From a virus: a stretch of 64,000 nucleotides of DNA. Both the position numbers and the translations under genes were made by a program. Where the stretch lies: the IMG/VR virus record IMGVR_UViG_3300022746_000016, positions 102,548 through 166,547 of that record; one strand, 5' to 3'. Under the pieces are notes generated by a model. That model saw only the letters and a list, made by a program, of their open reading frames with translations. It made no database searches and had not been told where the DNA came from. Shown one piece after another: positions 40,563-50,141 of the stretch (position 1 is its first letter; every line of letters starts with the position of its first letter).

Positions 40563-41096
40563 TTATTCCTCTATTTGTTCAAGCACAGATAGAAAGTTCT
40601 CTTTGGACTCTCTCATGTACTCAATAATCTCTGTTTGATTACCTAATAACTTATTTAGGCGTTCTTGCGTTTGCTCGCTAATTGCTACAATGCTATCATC
40701 AGCAAGCACATAATGCAGTTTACCTTCAACAATTCTATCAAGTTTATTCAGAGCACGAATGTCTTGAACAACTGGGTCAACACTGAACATATTGGAAGAA
40801 GCAAGTTGGATATATGTTTCGATTAACGTATCTGTGACTTTAACATCGTGGTATTCTTTAATGATACTAGCGACTTTAGCGTCTGATATTTCTTCGTATA
40901 GTTCTTTTGAGACTTGTTCTTCTATCTTTTGCGCAGTGTATTCTTGTTTAACGTCGAGCCTTGCTTCTTCCAAAGACTTGAACTTTGTTGGTTCACCATC
41001 AATTGTTACAGTACCGTCAACCATTTCAATTAGGCGACCATATGAGCGGAGAACTTCTCCGCTGTGTAGTTTACTGGTGAACTCGTTGTAATTCAT
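40563..41096 (-). CDS. Helical head-cluster protein
   Basis: A 177-residue helical protein, MNYNEFTSKLHSGEVLRSYGRL, then strands and long helices (SLEEARLDVKQEYTAQKIEEQVSKELYEEI). It ends with LLGNQTEIIEYMRESKENFLSVLEQIEE. It overlaps the gene above by four bases (ATGA) and ends two bases above the 154-residue gene's start. It may take part in the prohead core; this is inferred from place and the helical, acidic character only. Confidence 0.72.
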   Translation of the reverse strand: MNYNEFTSKLHSGEVLRSYGRLIEMVDGTVTIDGEPTKFKSLEEARLDVKQEYTAQKIEEQVSKELYEEISDAKVASIIKEYHDVKVTDTLIETYIQLASSNMFSVDPVVQDIRALNKLDRIVEGKLHYVLADDSIVAISEQTQERLNKLLGNQTEIIEYMRESKENFLSVLEQIEE

Positions 41097-41467
41097 TTTT
41101 TAGATTGTTCTGGGTGTTTAGCGTAGTATGCACCAAGAGCCATCTTGATACGTTCTTTCTTAGACTTACCTTCGAAGCGAGGGTCATCGCTATGAACGAA
41201 GTCTTTGATAACTGCGCTAGTTGGAGTCTTAGCAGTAATAACTTCATCCAACTGTTCTTCAGTCATTGTTTCAACAGACTCAGCAGTGATCATTGGATCT
41301 GATACTTCAGTTGGAACAGATACGAACATATTCTGTGCCACTGTAACACGCATATCGTCTAGCTTAGCAGAAATCTTTTCTGCCATTGCAGCTTGGAATG
41401 CACCCTCTAAAGCAACTGCATCTTTCTGAAGCATTGCTGTTACTAATTGTTGTGTAGTTTCACTCAT
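41093..41467 (-). CDS. Prohead core protein candidate (gp67/gp68-like)
   Basis: A 124-residue protein, MSETTQQLVTAMLQKDAVALE, with AFQAAMAEKISAKLDDMRVTVAQNMF, an acidic middle and a Lys-rich tail (FEGKSKKERIKMALGAYYAKHP). The helical AEKISAKLDDMR pattern and the place between gp20 and gp21 match the T4 core genes 67 and 68. AAGGAA lies seven bases before the ATG at 41467; a frame running 81 residues further into gp20 is rejected. Assignment is by context. Confidence 0.65.
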   Translation of the reverse strand: MSETTQQLVTAMLQKDAVALEGAFQAAMAEKISAKLDDMRVTVAQNMFVSVPTEVSDPMITAESVETMTEEQLDEVITAKTPTSAVIKDFVHSDDPRFEGKSKKERIKMALGAYYAKHPEQSKK

Positions 41468-41468
41468 T

Positions 41469-43061
41469 TCATTTTCCTTTCGGTTTATCTTCTGGTTCAG
41501 GTGGTTGATTATCATCCATCTGTGGAGCATTGTAAGCCATATAATTATCGCTAGCAGCTTGTCCAACAGCAGCCAATGTGCCATCGAACTGAGCATTAGC
41601 CATATGGTAATCTTCTTCAGCGTCCATTTGTTTCTGCATCTCAGCGATGAGTTCTTCATCTTGGAACAGAATGTTTTCTTTGATCCATTGCATAGAGTAG
41701 AACTTACCAATGTATGGTTCTACTTGTTGTAGAGCACCAAGACGAGCCATAAGGATTTCATTATCCTTTAGTTCAGCATAATGGTTATCTTCAACGAAGT
41801 CATAACGGATGTCTTGTTTGATGTCTTCCCATTCATCGGCGCGAATAATATTCTTTGCAATCATCTGAACACGTAATGCATCTGTGAACAGATTAGCAAA
41901 GTGTTTACGTAGACGAGCAACGAACTTATGGAACTTAATCTCATCACGAGAGATTTCAGTTGCACGACCGATTGAGAACCCTTGTTGTTCTTGCATACGA
42001 CCAACAGGTACGTTCAATGCGTGGAACAATTTGTTCTGGAAGTATTCGATGTCTTGAATGTCGCCGAGATTCTGACCACCTGGAAGTGTAGTAATCTCAG
42101 TACCCTTACCACCTTCACGACGTGGCATCCAGAAGTCTTCCATCATTGACATATGCTTACGGTCATCACGAACTTCACCAGTAGTAGCATCGTAAACTAT
42201 CTTATTACGGAACTTGTTCATAATGTCAGTTACATACTGTTCGGCTTTAACCTTAGGTAAGTTACCAACGTCAATGTAGAAAATTCTACGTTCAGGGGCA
42301 CGACTAATACGATAGATGACCATAGAGTCTTCGATCATCTTTAGTTGGTTTACTGGCTTGATTGCTTTGTGTAGGTATGACAACATCATACCAGTGTTAG
42401 CATCTAGGTAACCAGAAGGAGCATAAACTACTGAGTCGAGGGATAACTTAACACCCTGTGTAGTTTGCTCTGTAATTCCTTTGTCATTGAACAGATAGTA
42501 CTCTTCGATCTGCTTAATGATTTCAACACCCTTAGGAGAGCGTTCTTTAATAACGTTCTTGATGCGACGAATCTTGCGTGGATCAATGTAACGTAATTCT
42601 GCGATACCGTTCTTTGGATTCTTTTCATCCAAAAGGATCTGATAGTAGAGGCGACCATCAACGTACCAAGTACGGAATAGATCGTGTCCACGGAAATCTA
42701 GTTTGATAAGTTTCAACACAGTTTCGAACTCATCACGCATCTTCTTCTTGATAGATTCAGATACTTCTACATCGTCTAAATTGATGTTTACAGACTTACC
42801 TTTTTCATCAACGATAATTGCTTCGTTTACGATGTCTTCAATAGCTGAATCACAATCGCTGTACTGAGCAACTTCACGATAACGACGAATGAGGTCATTT
42901 TCATTCTTAATGACCCCATCCAAGTCCATAACCATACCATAGTAACCACCAGCATTAACACCAGTGTTTACTACAGTTGAGCCATCTCCTGCCGAAGGAG
43001 AGACAACGCTCCCGATCGGCAGTTCTTTTTTACGGCTTATTTCAAACCCAAAAAATTGCAT
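41469..43061 (-). CDS. 20: Portal protein gp20
   Basis: A 530-residue portal. MQFFGFEISRKKELPIGSVVSP begins it; RYREVAQYSDCDSAIEDIVNEAIIVDEKGKSVNINLDD and RIKNVIKERSPKGVEIIKQIEEYYLFND are typical gp20 parts, as is the block EDSMVIYRISRAPERRIFYIDVGNLPK. Twelve copies form the portal ring, the site of DNA entry and tail binding. The C-terminus is Gln/Pro-rich (MDDNQPPEPEDKPKGK). Order gp19-gp20-core is as in T4. Confidence 0.97.
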   Translation of the reverse strand: MQFFGFEISRKKELPIGSVVSPSAGDGSTVVNTGVNAGGYYGMVMDLDGVIKNENDLIRRYREVAQYSDCDSAIEDIVNEAIIVDEKGKSVNINLDDVEVSESIKKKMRDEFETVLKLIKLDFRGHDLFRTWYVDGRLYYQILLDEKNPKNGIAELRYIDPRKIRRIKNVIKERSPKGVEIIKQIEEYYLFNDKGITEQTTQGVKLSLDSVVYAPSGYLDANTGMMLSYLHKAIKPVNQLKMIEDSMVIYRISRAPERRIFYIDVGNLPKVKAEQYVTDIMNKFRNKIVYDATTGEVRDDRKHMSMMEDFWMPRREGGKGTEITTLPGGQNLGDIQDIEYFQNKLFHALNVPVGRMQEQQGFSIGRATEISRDEIKFHKFVARLRKHFANLFTDALRVQMIAKNIIRADEWEDIKQDIRYDFVEDNHYAELKDNEILMARLGALQQVEPYIGKFYSMQWIKENILFQDEELIAEMQKQMDAEEDYHMANAQFDGTLAAVGQAASDNYMAYNAPQMDDNQPPEPEDKPKGK

Positions 43062-43079
43062 TATATAACCTTCAGTTTA

Positions 43080-43667
43080 TTATAGAGGGATAGAGCCAAC
43101 TGGAGTATCAACGCTAACGTTAACACCGAATCCAGAAGAAGCACCAGTAGCAGAAGTGAAGAAGTTGTATGTGAATTCCACATCAAACTGTTCAATTGCG
43201 TTTTGTTGCTCGTAGTCTAAACCGATAGCACCGATAGCTGTAGGGAAAGCATCAACGAACTTGTAAGTCTTAATGATGCCACCGTTACGATCTAGTTGGT
43301 GGATTTGCAAGTCAACTTGATAGTCAGAAGGATTAACACGACCGTTAGTAGTGTCATAGTTCTGGATACCAGATTGCCATTGTTCTAATGCGTTACGAAT
43401 ACCAAAAGTAGTATCGTTATAGATTGTTACAGTCCATGGTTGGAATGTACGTTCACCAGCAAAGTTAACTGGGCGTCCCTTAAACAAGACTGGAATAGTC
43501 TCGATAGTTGACGCAGGTAGTTGAGCAGCCTTACACAAGAACTGTGCACGTTGTCCAGCTACCGCACCCAATGTAACGAAGGATGGGAATGTTAGTTCGG
43601 CACGGAATTGGTTAGGGCGAGCGCCCCCGCCAATCATCTGTGACTTAAAATCAGCAATATTTGCCAT
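43080..43667 (-). CDS. 19: Tail tube protein gp19
   Basis: A 195-residue tube subunit. FKSQMIGGGARPNQFRAELTFPSFV and VNFAGERTFQPWTVTIYNDTTFGIRNALEQW are typical of gp19, as is QLDRNGGIIKTYKFVDAFPTAIGAIGLDY. Hexameric rings stack inside the sheath. An AATAAATA element lies just upstream at 43690-43697. It stands between gp18 and gp20 as in T4. Confidence 0.95.
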   Translation of the reverse strand: MANIADFKSQMIGGGARPNQFRAELTFPSFVTLGAVAGQRAQFLCKAAQLPASTIETIPVLFKGRPVNFAGERTFQPWTVTIYNDTTFGIRNALEQWQSGIQNYDTTNGRVNPSDYQVDLQIHQLDRNGGIIKTYKFVDAFPTAIGAIGLDYEQQNAIEQFDVEFTYNFFTSATGASSGFGVNVSVDTPVGSIPL

Positions 43668-43703
43668 TTAAATTCTCCTTATTCTTTCTTATTTATTCTC
43701 TAA

Positions 43704-45881
43704 TTAAGCACCTAATTCGCTGAAGCTAATGCTAGAACGAGCAGCCACGAAGTTTAGAGTAATAAAGTTGATAGAACGGTTTGGCTTAACGAAGATGTCA
43801 GCAACAAAGTTGTTAGAGTCAATTACTTGACCAGTGTTGTTAGACTCATCGCACTTAACAGCGAAATCTGTAATACCACGACGACCTTGAATGTCACGTA
43901 GGAATGGCTCGATCAAGTTCTTGAACTGAGCGCGAGTGAATGGATCGTTGAATTCGAACAATTGATACTTAGCAGCAGTAGCGATAGCTTTTTCCATAAC
44001 AATGAACAAGCGACGAACGTTGATACGATCGAAAGCAGATGGCTTAGCCAACAATGTCTTGTCACCGAATAGAACAGTACCTTCTCCTGGGAATGTAACG
44101 ATTGGGTTTACACCAGCTTTGTACAGGATATCGCGATCTGCTTTAGTTGGATTGTGAGCCAACTTAACAACGTTCTTGATTTGACCACGGTTTAGACCAG
44201 ATGGAGAGAACCATGGGTCGTTAGTGTAATCAGTGCGTGCACATAGACCAGCAGTGTCACCGTTCAATGGGATCCAACGATACTTATCGTTGTAACGGTC
44301 ATATTGGTACTTGAAGCCAGAGTCAAGAACAGCATAAGAAGTGCTTGGTAGAGCATTACGGTATGCAACAATCTTGTCAGTAGCGTTAGAACCTGTACCG
44401 ATGATTGGTTCACCAGTAGAAACGTTTTCTGCAGAAGCAAATACAACGCAGTCCAAACGAACTTCAGCAACGTTACTGATAACGTAGTCAACAACAGCAG
44501 CAGAAGCCTTACCCATTGGAATCAATGATACGTCATATTGAGCATCATCAGCAAACAAAGAGTAAGCAGTCATCAATTGGCCATCAGTAGCAGTAAGGTT
44601 ATCTACACCACCAGATAGTGAACGAGTAACAGCAGAGCCAAGAGTAGCAAAAGTTGTAGACTGAGCAGCAGCACCCCAGTTAGTGCCACCAACAGGGTGA
44701 TCCATCCAGTAGATGTATTCAGAGTTTGTGTTGATAACGTTCTTGTAGTAGTTATTTGTACCGTCAGACTTCTTAGCATCAGATGCCTTAGAAGCAAACG
44801 CAAATTTTTCTAGAACAGTTCCTGGAATACCAGTCCATGCGCCACCTTCGTCAACAACGATAACGTGAACTTCATCATTAGTACCATTAACATTAGCAGC
44901 GTATGTAGATGTGCTTGGAGCAGCATCGAAGTTAGATTTATAAGCAACATTCCATGCAGTCCAAGTAGCTGAGTCAACGATAGAAACTGCAATAGAGTTA
45001 CCTAAAGTTCCTGGGAAACGAGCAGCAAATTCACCAACAACACCTTCACCATTAGAGAAAGATTGTAGGTAAACGTCAGAGTTGTTAATCTTAACACCAC
45101 CGACTGTAATTTCAGCAGTAGCAGTAGCAGTTGTTCCAGAATCTGGATCAGCCACAGTAACTGTTGGAGCAGAAGTGTAACCAGTACCAGATTCGTTGAT
45201 AACGATACCAGTAACAGTAGAAGCAGAGATAGAAACAGATCCTACAGTAGCACCTGCACCAGTAGCAGAAACGATCTGAACTGTTGGAGCAGAAGTGTAA
45301 CCAGAACCAGCTGTATCGATAACGATAGCAGTAATAGCGCCACCAGAGATAGTTGCGTGAGCAGTAGCAGTAGTACCACCAGCAACTTGTGGAGCAGAGA
45401 TGTTTACTGTAGCTGAAGCATAGTTAGCGCCACCACCAGAAACAGCGATACCAGTAACGCCACCACCAGAAAGACGAGCAGTACCAGTAGCTTGAATGCC
45501 ACCAGCAATGTCTGGAGCAGAGAATGCTACTTCTGGAATAGAAGTATAACCAGAACCTTGGTTGCCTACAGAGACACCAGTAACAGTACCAGTTTGAGTT
45601 GCAACAGCGTTACGTTGTGTAGCAGTGTCAGCACGGCTAACTAATAGGCTATTTGTATAAGACAGGAAGTTTGCTGCAGTAAAGAAAGATTGGGCATTGG
45701 CGTCTTGTGGCTTACCGAATAGACGAACTAATTCGTTCTCGGAAGTGACAGATGTAGGAGCCAAAACTGGACCCCAAGCAAACGCACCAGCAAAAGCTCC
45801 ACGTGAGCTAGACACGGCTGGAACGATTGATGAAAAATCTTTTTCTACGACTGCAACGCCTGGAGATAATTGGAAAGGCAT
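43704..45881 (-). CDS. 18: Tail sheath protein gp18 with inserted repeat domain
   Basis: A 725-residue contractile sheath subunit. The N-terminus ([22 protein letters not shown]) and the C-terminal domains ([36 protein letters not shown]) are standard. Residues 99-262 are an insertion of four repeats of about 41 residues, each with a GYTSAPTV-like start and an [15 protein letters not shown]-like end. Related repeat units occur in gp14 here. The insert probably makes an outer domain on the tail surface. AAGGAG precedes the ATG and CTAAATA lies at 45938-45944. Confidence 0.95.
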   Translation of the reverse strand: MPFQLSPGVAVVEKDFSSIVPAVSSSRGAFAGAFAWGPVLAPTSVTSENELVRLFGKPQDANAQSFFTAANFLSYTNSLLVSRADTATQRNAVATQTGTVTGVSVGNQGSGYTSIPEVAFSAPDIAGGIQATGTARLSGGGVTGIAVSGGGANYASATVNISAPQVAGGTTATAHATISGGAITAIVIDTAGSGYTSAPTVQIVSATGAGATVGSVSISASTVTGIVINESGTGYTSAPTVTVADPDSGTTATATAEITVGGVKINNSDVYLQSFSNGEGVVGEFAARFPGTLGNSIAVSIVDSATWTAWNVAYKSNFDAAPSTSTYAANVNGTNDEVHVIVVDEGGAWTGIPGTVLEKFAFASKASDAKKSDGTNNYYKNVINTNSEYIYWMDHPVGGTNWGAAAQSTTFATLGSAVTRSLSGGVDNLTATDGQLMTAYSLFADDAQYDVSLIPMGKASAAVVDYVISNVAEVRLDCVVFASAENVSTGEPIIGTGSNATDKIVAYRNALPSTSYAVLDSGFKYQYDRYNDKYRWIPLNGDTAGLCARTDYTNDPWFSPSGLNRGQIKNVVKLAHNPTKADRDILYKAGVNPIVTFPGEGTVLFGDKTLLAKPSAFDRINVRRLFIVMEKAIATAAKYQLFEFNDPFTRAQFKNLIEPFLRDIQGRRGITDFAVKCDESNNTGQVIDSNNFVADIFVKPNRSINFITLNFVAARSSISFSELGA

Positions 45882-45962
45882 TGTAATTCTCCTTGTTAAT
45901 AAGTTTTTACTTTAGACAGAAAATCGTGTCTACATTTTATTTAGTTTTTACAAGTTTTCAAC

Positions 45963-47540
45963 TCAGAAATTCAATGGCTCGGCATCGCCGTCTCCATTAT
46001 CATAGAATCCGAATGGCGTCAGTTCCTCTTCGATAGCTTGCATTTGTTTCTTATACATAATTTCGCGGAGGTTTACATTATTTAGCTCTTTGAAATATGG
46101 GTTAGTTGTGAGCCAACCAAAGAGAACCAAGGGCATTACCAAGTCATCGTGATAACCTTCGTCTGCTGCATATGACCCCTTAACCTCAATAAACGTGGAG
46201 ATCTCAGAGATTGTATCAGCATCGTTGACAATCAGCTTATTTTCTTCGACCATCGCTTTGAAGTTGTGACATCCAATGCGTTTGACCTTTTTGTCAGTGT
46301 TCACACCCAGTTGAGTTTTACCTCCACCGAAGCCACCACCGATATATTGACCATTTGTTTGACGGTTGACCATTAGAATGTTCTCGTATTCGAGTTCACT
46401 ATAAAGGATGTGAGCAACCTGTTCACTAATGTTCGTTTCAATTAAGATATATGCCTCATTGTATTCCTTACCAATCTTGTATAAAACGTTAGGATACAAT
46501 AGGGGACTAATCTCGTTATTTCTATACTTACCAACAATTCGGTAAGGTACTTCTGTGATGTCGATAATCTGGAAGGCAGAGTGGTCTCCACCAACACCCT
46601 TAGCAACGTCAGCAATAATACAGTATACGTGTCCAGCAGATGGACGAACGTAAATATCTAGACCATCTTTCTGATAGATGATTGGGTCTACAGACATTTT
46701 AGCGATAACATCGGCGTTAACCAGTGTTAAGCTAGAACCCAAGAACTTACATACAACCTCTTGATTGTACTTGAGTTCACCGAGCATAGCCTTTTGTTCA
46801 GCTGCCCACTTCTCATCACGACCTGGAATTTCCCAGTAAGGAATGAATAGTGGTACGAATCCGTTACGTCCATTCTCAGCATCATTCCAGAATTTCCAGA
46901 AGTGATTGTAACCAAGTGGCGTAGAAGATAAAAGAATCTTTGTTGTTTGACCCGCAGAAATAGTAGGGTAAACAGAAGTAAAGAACTGTTCAGCAACAGT
47001 GTTTGGAATAATCGCAGCTTCGTCAACGTACAATAAGTTTACAGACTTACCACGAATACCAGAAGCAGACGTCGCTGCAGTGAATACCTTAGAGCCGTTC
47101 TCTAATTCGATGTCACCTTTGTTCCAAGTTGTAACACCTTGTTGCAACCACATTGGAAGAGCCTCGTACATAGTCTGATAACGATCCAATACTTCACGTG
47201 CAGCAGTGGCTTTGTTAGCCAAAATCGCTACATTTTTGTTTGATTGGAATAGAGTGTACCAGAGAATGTAGGCGGCAGAAGTAGTAGTCTTACCCTGTTG
47301 ACGCCCTTCCATAAGAATAACACGACGGTTATTATGGATGACATTGATTTTGTTTTTCTGACAATCATATAATGCAAACTTAATAAGACCATGGTCAAGA
47401 GAAACGATATAGCAGTAGTTCTCAATAAAGTAGATCGGGTCTTGAGAACACTTGATATACTCTTGAACCTGTTCAGGAGTAAATTGTACCTGAACACCAG
47501 CTGCCTTTAAGTTCGCGTTTGAATTATAATTTTCTGCCAT
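45963..47540 (-). CDS. 17: Terminase large subunit gp17
   Basis: A 525-residue packaging motor. The ATPase has Walker A GRQQGKTT at 79-86 and Walker B LLYVDEAA, followed by the coupling motif SSTP. The nuclease half has an acid in CIIADVAKG and a late DxxxD region (YHDDLVMPL). It cuts and pumps DNA into proheads. The start overlaps the gp15 stop (TAATG). No small terminase subunit (gp16) is seen next to it; it may be elsewhere. Confidence 0.96.
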   Translation of the reverse strand: MAENYNSNANLKAAGVQVQFTPEQVQEYIKCSQDPIYFIENYCYIVSLDHGLIKFALYDCQKNKINVIHNNRRVILMEGRQQGKTTTSAAYILWYTLFQSNKNVAILANKATAAREVLDRYQTMYEALPMWLQQGVTTWNKGDIELENGSKVFTAATSASGIRGKSVNLLYVDEAAIIPNTVAEQFFTSVYPTISAGQTTKILLSSTPLGYNHFWKFWNDAENGRNGFVPLFIPYWEIPGRDEKWAAEQKAMLGELKYNQEVVCKFLGSSLTLVNADVIAKMSVDPIIYQKDGLDIYVRPSAGHVYCIIADVAKGVGGDHSAFQIIDITEVPYRIVGKYRNNEISPLLYPNVLYKIGKEYNEAYILIETNISEQVAHILYSELEYENILMVNRQTNGQYIGGGFGGGKTQLGVNTDKKVKRIGCHNFKAMVEENKLIVNDADTISEISTFIEVKGSYAADEGYHDDLVMPLVLFGWLTTNPYFKELNNVNLREIMYKKQMQAIEEELTPFGFYDNGDGDAEPLNF

Positions 47541-48283
47541 TAGAAATTGTTCATCCAGCTCTCGTTGGATACTGTTACTGTAGTTGCGTCACCCTGTGCG
47601 GTATATACTCTATTCGGAGCATTAAAGTTCTCGTTCTGACCAATGTTAGCATTAACCTGAGTGATGACGTTTTTATCAGAGATTGGACCATATAGGTTCA
47701 TCTTCAATTGGAAATTCAAAGTGTGTATGACAAAACGACGATCTTGAAAAGATCCATCATAGTTATCTTCAACTTGAACGCTCTGTAAAACGATAGGCAC
47801 ATCAGATTGAATGCCCATCTCTGGGATAGAATTGATTGTTAGAGTATACTCAGGTGTGAACGTTGGAAGAATTTGTTCCAAAATCTGTAGACCATCTTCT
47901 TGAGTCTTGGTTAAGATATACAAAGACATATCAAGATTGTAAGGTACTGGAGTATACACAGTCGGTTGAGATGTGCCAGTGCCAGATTTAACTTGCTGCA
48001 TACGATTAGTCTTACGAGAAGGGTCGTAGTTATAGCCAGTAATCTCGAACGACATTCTTGGTAGAGTCGTGTAAGTATTATTCTCTAGGTTCGGATCCCC
48101 ATCTAAACGAACAATCCATTTTTCTTTTGGAGCGTATGCTAATGGAATCTGTAAACGCTGTGCAGTCTGACCAGTAACAGAATCACCTTGTTTGCGATCG
48201 ATATAGATGTCACTGAATAGTCGTCCGAAAGCGACAATGCTTTTACGAATGATGCCGTGATAGTAGATATTTCCGTTAAGCAT
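47540..48283 (-). CDS. 15: Tail sheath stabiliser gp15
   Basis: A 247-residue protein that caps the contractile tail in T4. MLNGNIYYHGIIRKSIVAFGRLFSDIYIDR, PLAYAPKEKWIVRLDGDP, LPRMSFEITGYNYDPSRKTN and YILTKTQEDGLQILEQILPTFTPEYTLTIN all follow T4 gp15. It links the tail to the neck. TAATG overlaps occur at both ends (gp14 before, gp17 after). This is the normal 13-14-15 order, with gp16 absent. Confidence 0.93.
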   Translation of the reverse strand: MLNGNIYYHGIIRKSIVAFGRLFSDIYIDRKQGDSVTGQTAQRLQIPLAYAPKEKWIVRLDGDPNLENNTYTTLPRMSFEITGYNYDPSRKTNRMQQVKSGTGTSQPTVYTPVPYNLDMSLYILTKTQEDGLQILEQILPTFTPEYTLTINSIPEMGIQSDVPIVLQSVQVEDNYDGSFQDRRFVIHTLNFQLKMNLYGPISDKNVITQVNANIGQNENFNAPNRVYTAQGDATTVTVSNESWMNNF

Positions 48284-49182
48284 TATTTAATCTCACCGAA
48301 TGGATTGGTTTCATCGAAGTTTATTACCGAAGCAGCTTCTTCTTTAAAGCTGTTGTTATCTCCATATGAGCTAGGTACATCGATGTTAGCTTGGATAATA
48401 GCAGTAGCTGCTGCTCCAATACCATCACCAACAATGTCTAATACAGGAGGTGTCTGGTAATGATTGCCTACATTCTGAATAGTGATACTTGTTATCTGCC
48501 CATTGCTAATAACTGGTGTTAATACTGCTCCATATCCAGAACTACTTGTTGTATTAACAGTTGCATTGGTATAACCAGACCCATTTGAAGTCATAACAAT
48601 CTGAGTAATCTGACCATTAGGGTTTCTTGTTGTATTTGTGTTGAATGTCTTTAGTGACTCGAACGTGTCAATAGCAGGGATACCAGTATCAATAGCTTCA
48701 GAAGCATACTGGAACAATTCAATTTGTAGCTTGTAAACATACAGCTTACCCAACTGATAGAATGGGTCTTGGTGTTGTACGAATTTGATTTCGAACAAAC
48801 CTTTTGATAGTGGGAAATAGATTAAGTCACCTTCGTTCGGACGAGAAGGTACAGTTGTTACACCGTAGCGACCAACAAATTGTTCCCAACGACGACGAGC
48901 AACAACCAACGTGGCAGACTGTTCGACCATTAAACCAAACTTCTGGATGAATGCACCTTGTCCACCGAAAGAGTCGACGTTCTCGAAATACATCTCAATA
49001 GGGAATGCAGACTTGAATTCTGATAGGCGGTCTTCACCAAGAATCTCGTCTTTTGAAACTAATGTTCTTGGAATGTACATAACCTCGTTGCCGTATATAC
49101 GTAACGATTCAATAATCAGGTCTTCGACTAGAGACTGTTCGCCTCTAGTGCCCTGTGTGAAATAAACATTAGTTGTTGACAT
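48283..49182 (-). CDS. 14: Neck protein gp14 with repeat-like C-terminal insertion
   Basis: A 299-residue neck protein. The first 160 residues (SLVEDLIIESLRIYGNEVMYIPRTLVSKDEILGEDRLSEF, VARRRWEQFVGRYG, EIKFVQHQDPFYQLGKLYVYKLQIELFQYASE) follow gp14. Residues 195-275 carry glycine-rich units (NGSGYTNATVNTTSSSGYGAV, VGNHYQTPPVLDIVGDG) like the sheath repeats. The shared module in two outer tail proteins is notable. gp14 joins head and tail with gp13. The start is one base after the gp13 stop. Confidence 0.92.
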   Translation of the reverse strand: MSTTNVYFTQGTRGEQSLVEDLIIESLRIYGNEVMYIPRTLVSKDEILGEDRLSEFKSAFPIEMYFENVDSFGGQGAFIQKFGLMVEQSATLVVARRRWEQFVGRYGVTTVPSRPNEGDLIYFPLSKGLFEIKFVQHQDPFYQLGKLYVYKLQIELFQYASEAIDTGIPAIDTFESLKTFNTNTTRNPNGQITQIVMTSNGSGYTNATVNTTSSSGYGAVLTPVISNGQITSITIQNVGNHYQTPPVLDIVGDGIGAAATAIIQANIDVPSSYGDNNSFKEEAASVINFDETNPFGEIK

Positions 49183-49183
49183 C

Positions 49184-50140
49184 TTAGCCCATCATAAAGT
49201 TTAATGGCGCAGACTTGTTTTGCAATTCGTCTTCTAGTTGAGCGATCTCAGTTGTAGCTTCAAGATATAGTTTATCGCCATCCAATGTAACACCACCTGG
49301 AAGTTGGATACCAGAAAACTTCTTAATGTTTACAGCCCACTGTTTCTTAATCAAAGCAATAACATAACGCTTTAACCAAGCCTCATTCCAGATCTTAGAC
49401 CATTGGGCGGGATCCATTGCTCGGTAGCATTTGATAATGATGTAATCTCCAAACTGTACATCAGACTGCCAGTTAATATCGAGATACATACGGTCTTGTA
49501 GACGGTTGAATCGGAAATTGTTCTTACCGTTTAGAGTCCAGTCTAGCAAGTCCAAGTGTTGCATAACTGTTGTGTAGTAAATGATAGATGTAGATGTTAA
49601 ATCATACAAGTCATTCAAACGCAACTGGTACTGTAAGTCGAAAATGTTCTTAGAAGATGATGCTTGTCCGATAGAAAGTACATCAGTAATACCATAGACA
49701 TAGTCTGGGATATTGATGTAACGATTATCATATTCACGTGGAGTGATAGAAACTGTAGTTGCAGTCACTGTTGTGCCGTGGATAGCTTCACCTGGAATAA
49801 ATGTACCAACGATGTTCTTAACTAGCAATAGAGTGCCAGCAGACATACGTTGTGATTCGCGAGTTACGGTAGCTTTAGCTCCAGAAGTAGCGCCAGTGAT
49901 ATGTTCTTCTAATTTAAACTGACTTGCGACTGGGTCAGTTAGAACGATCTCAGAAGCACGAATCTGCTGCTTTAGATAAATCTCTTCAACACCTTCGTAA
50001 TGGTACAGACGCCAGTAATCCAGAGCTTCGTCAATACGATCTTCGATCTGGTCATCGTCCACGTTGATTTCGAGAACAGGAGCACCGAGTGCTCTCAAAG
50101 CATACTGCTTTAGTGATTCTCGTGATGTTGGAATTGCCAT
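49184..50140 (-). CDS. 13: Neck protein gp13
   Basis: A 318-residue head-completion protein. SRESLKQYALRALGAPVLEINVDDDQIEDRIDEALDYWRLYHYEGVEEIYLKQQI is the gp13 start; FRFNRLQDRMYLDINWQSDVQFGDYIIIKCYRA and KIWNEAWLKRYVIALIKKQWAVNIKKFSG match the end. It closes the portal vertex before tail joining. It lies below the first S74 fibre gene and above gp14, as expected for this group. Confidence 0.95.
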   Translation of the reverse strand: MAIPTSRESLKQYALRALGAPVLEINVDDDQIEDRIDEALDYWRLYHYEGVEEIYLKQQIRASEIVLTDPVASQFKLEEHITGATSGAKATVTRESQRMSAGTLLLVKNIVGTFIPGEAIHGTTVTATTVSITPREYDNRYINIPDYVYGITDVLSIGQASSSKNIFDLQYQLRLNDLYDLTSTSIIYYTTVMQHLDLLDWTLNGKNNFRFNRLQDRMYLDINWQSDVQFGDYIIIKCYRAMDPAQWSKIWNEAWLKRYVIALIKKQWAVNIKKFSGIQLPGGVTLDGDKLYLEATTEIAQLEDELQNKSAPLNFMMG

Positions 50141-50141
50141 A

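Noticed and set aside
41468-41710. 81-residue N-terminal extension of the prohead core candidate
   Set aside because: It runs inside the portal gene in another frame, with no start signal, while AAGGAA precedes the internal ATG at 41467.
45100-45560. Repeated DNA phrases that look like a direct-repeat or CRISPR-like array
   Set aside because: They encode the four GYTSAPTV-type repeats of the sheath protein; spacing follows codons and repeats are imperfect, without unique spacers.
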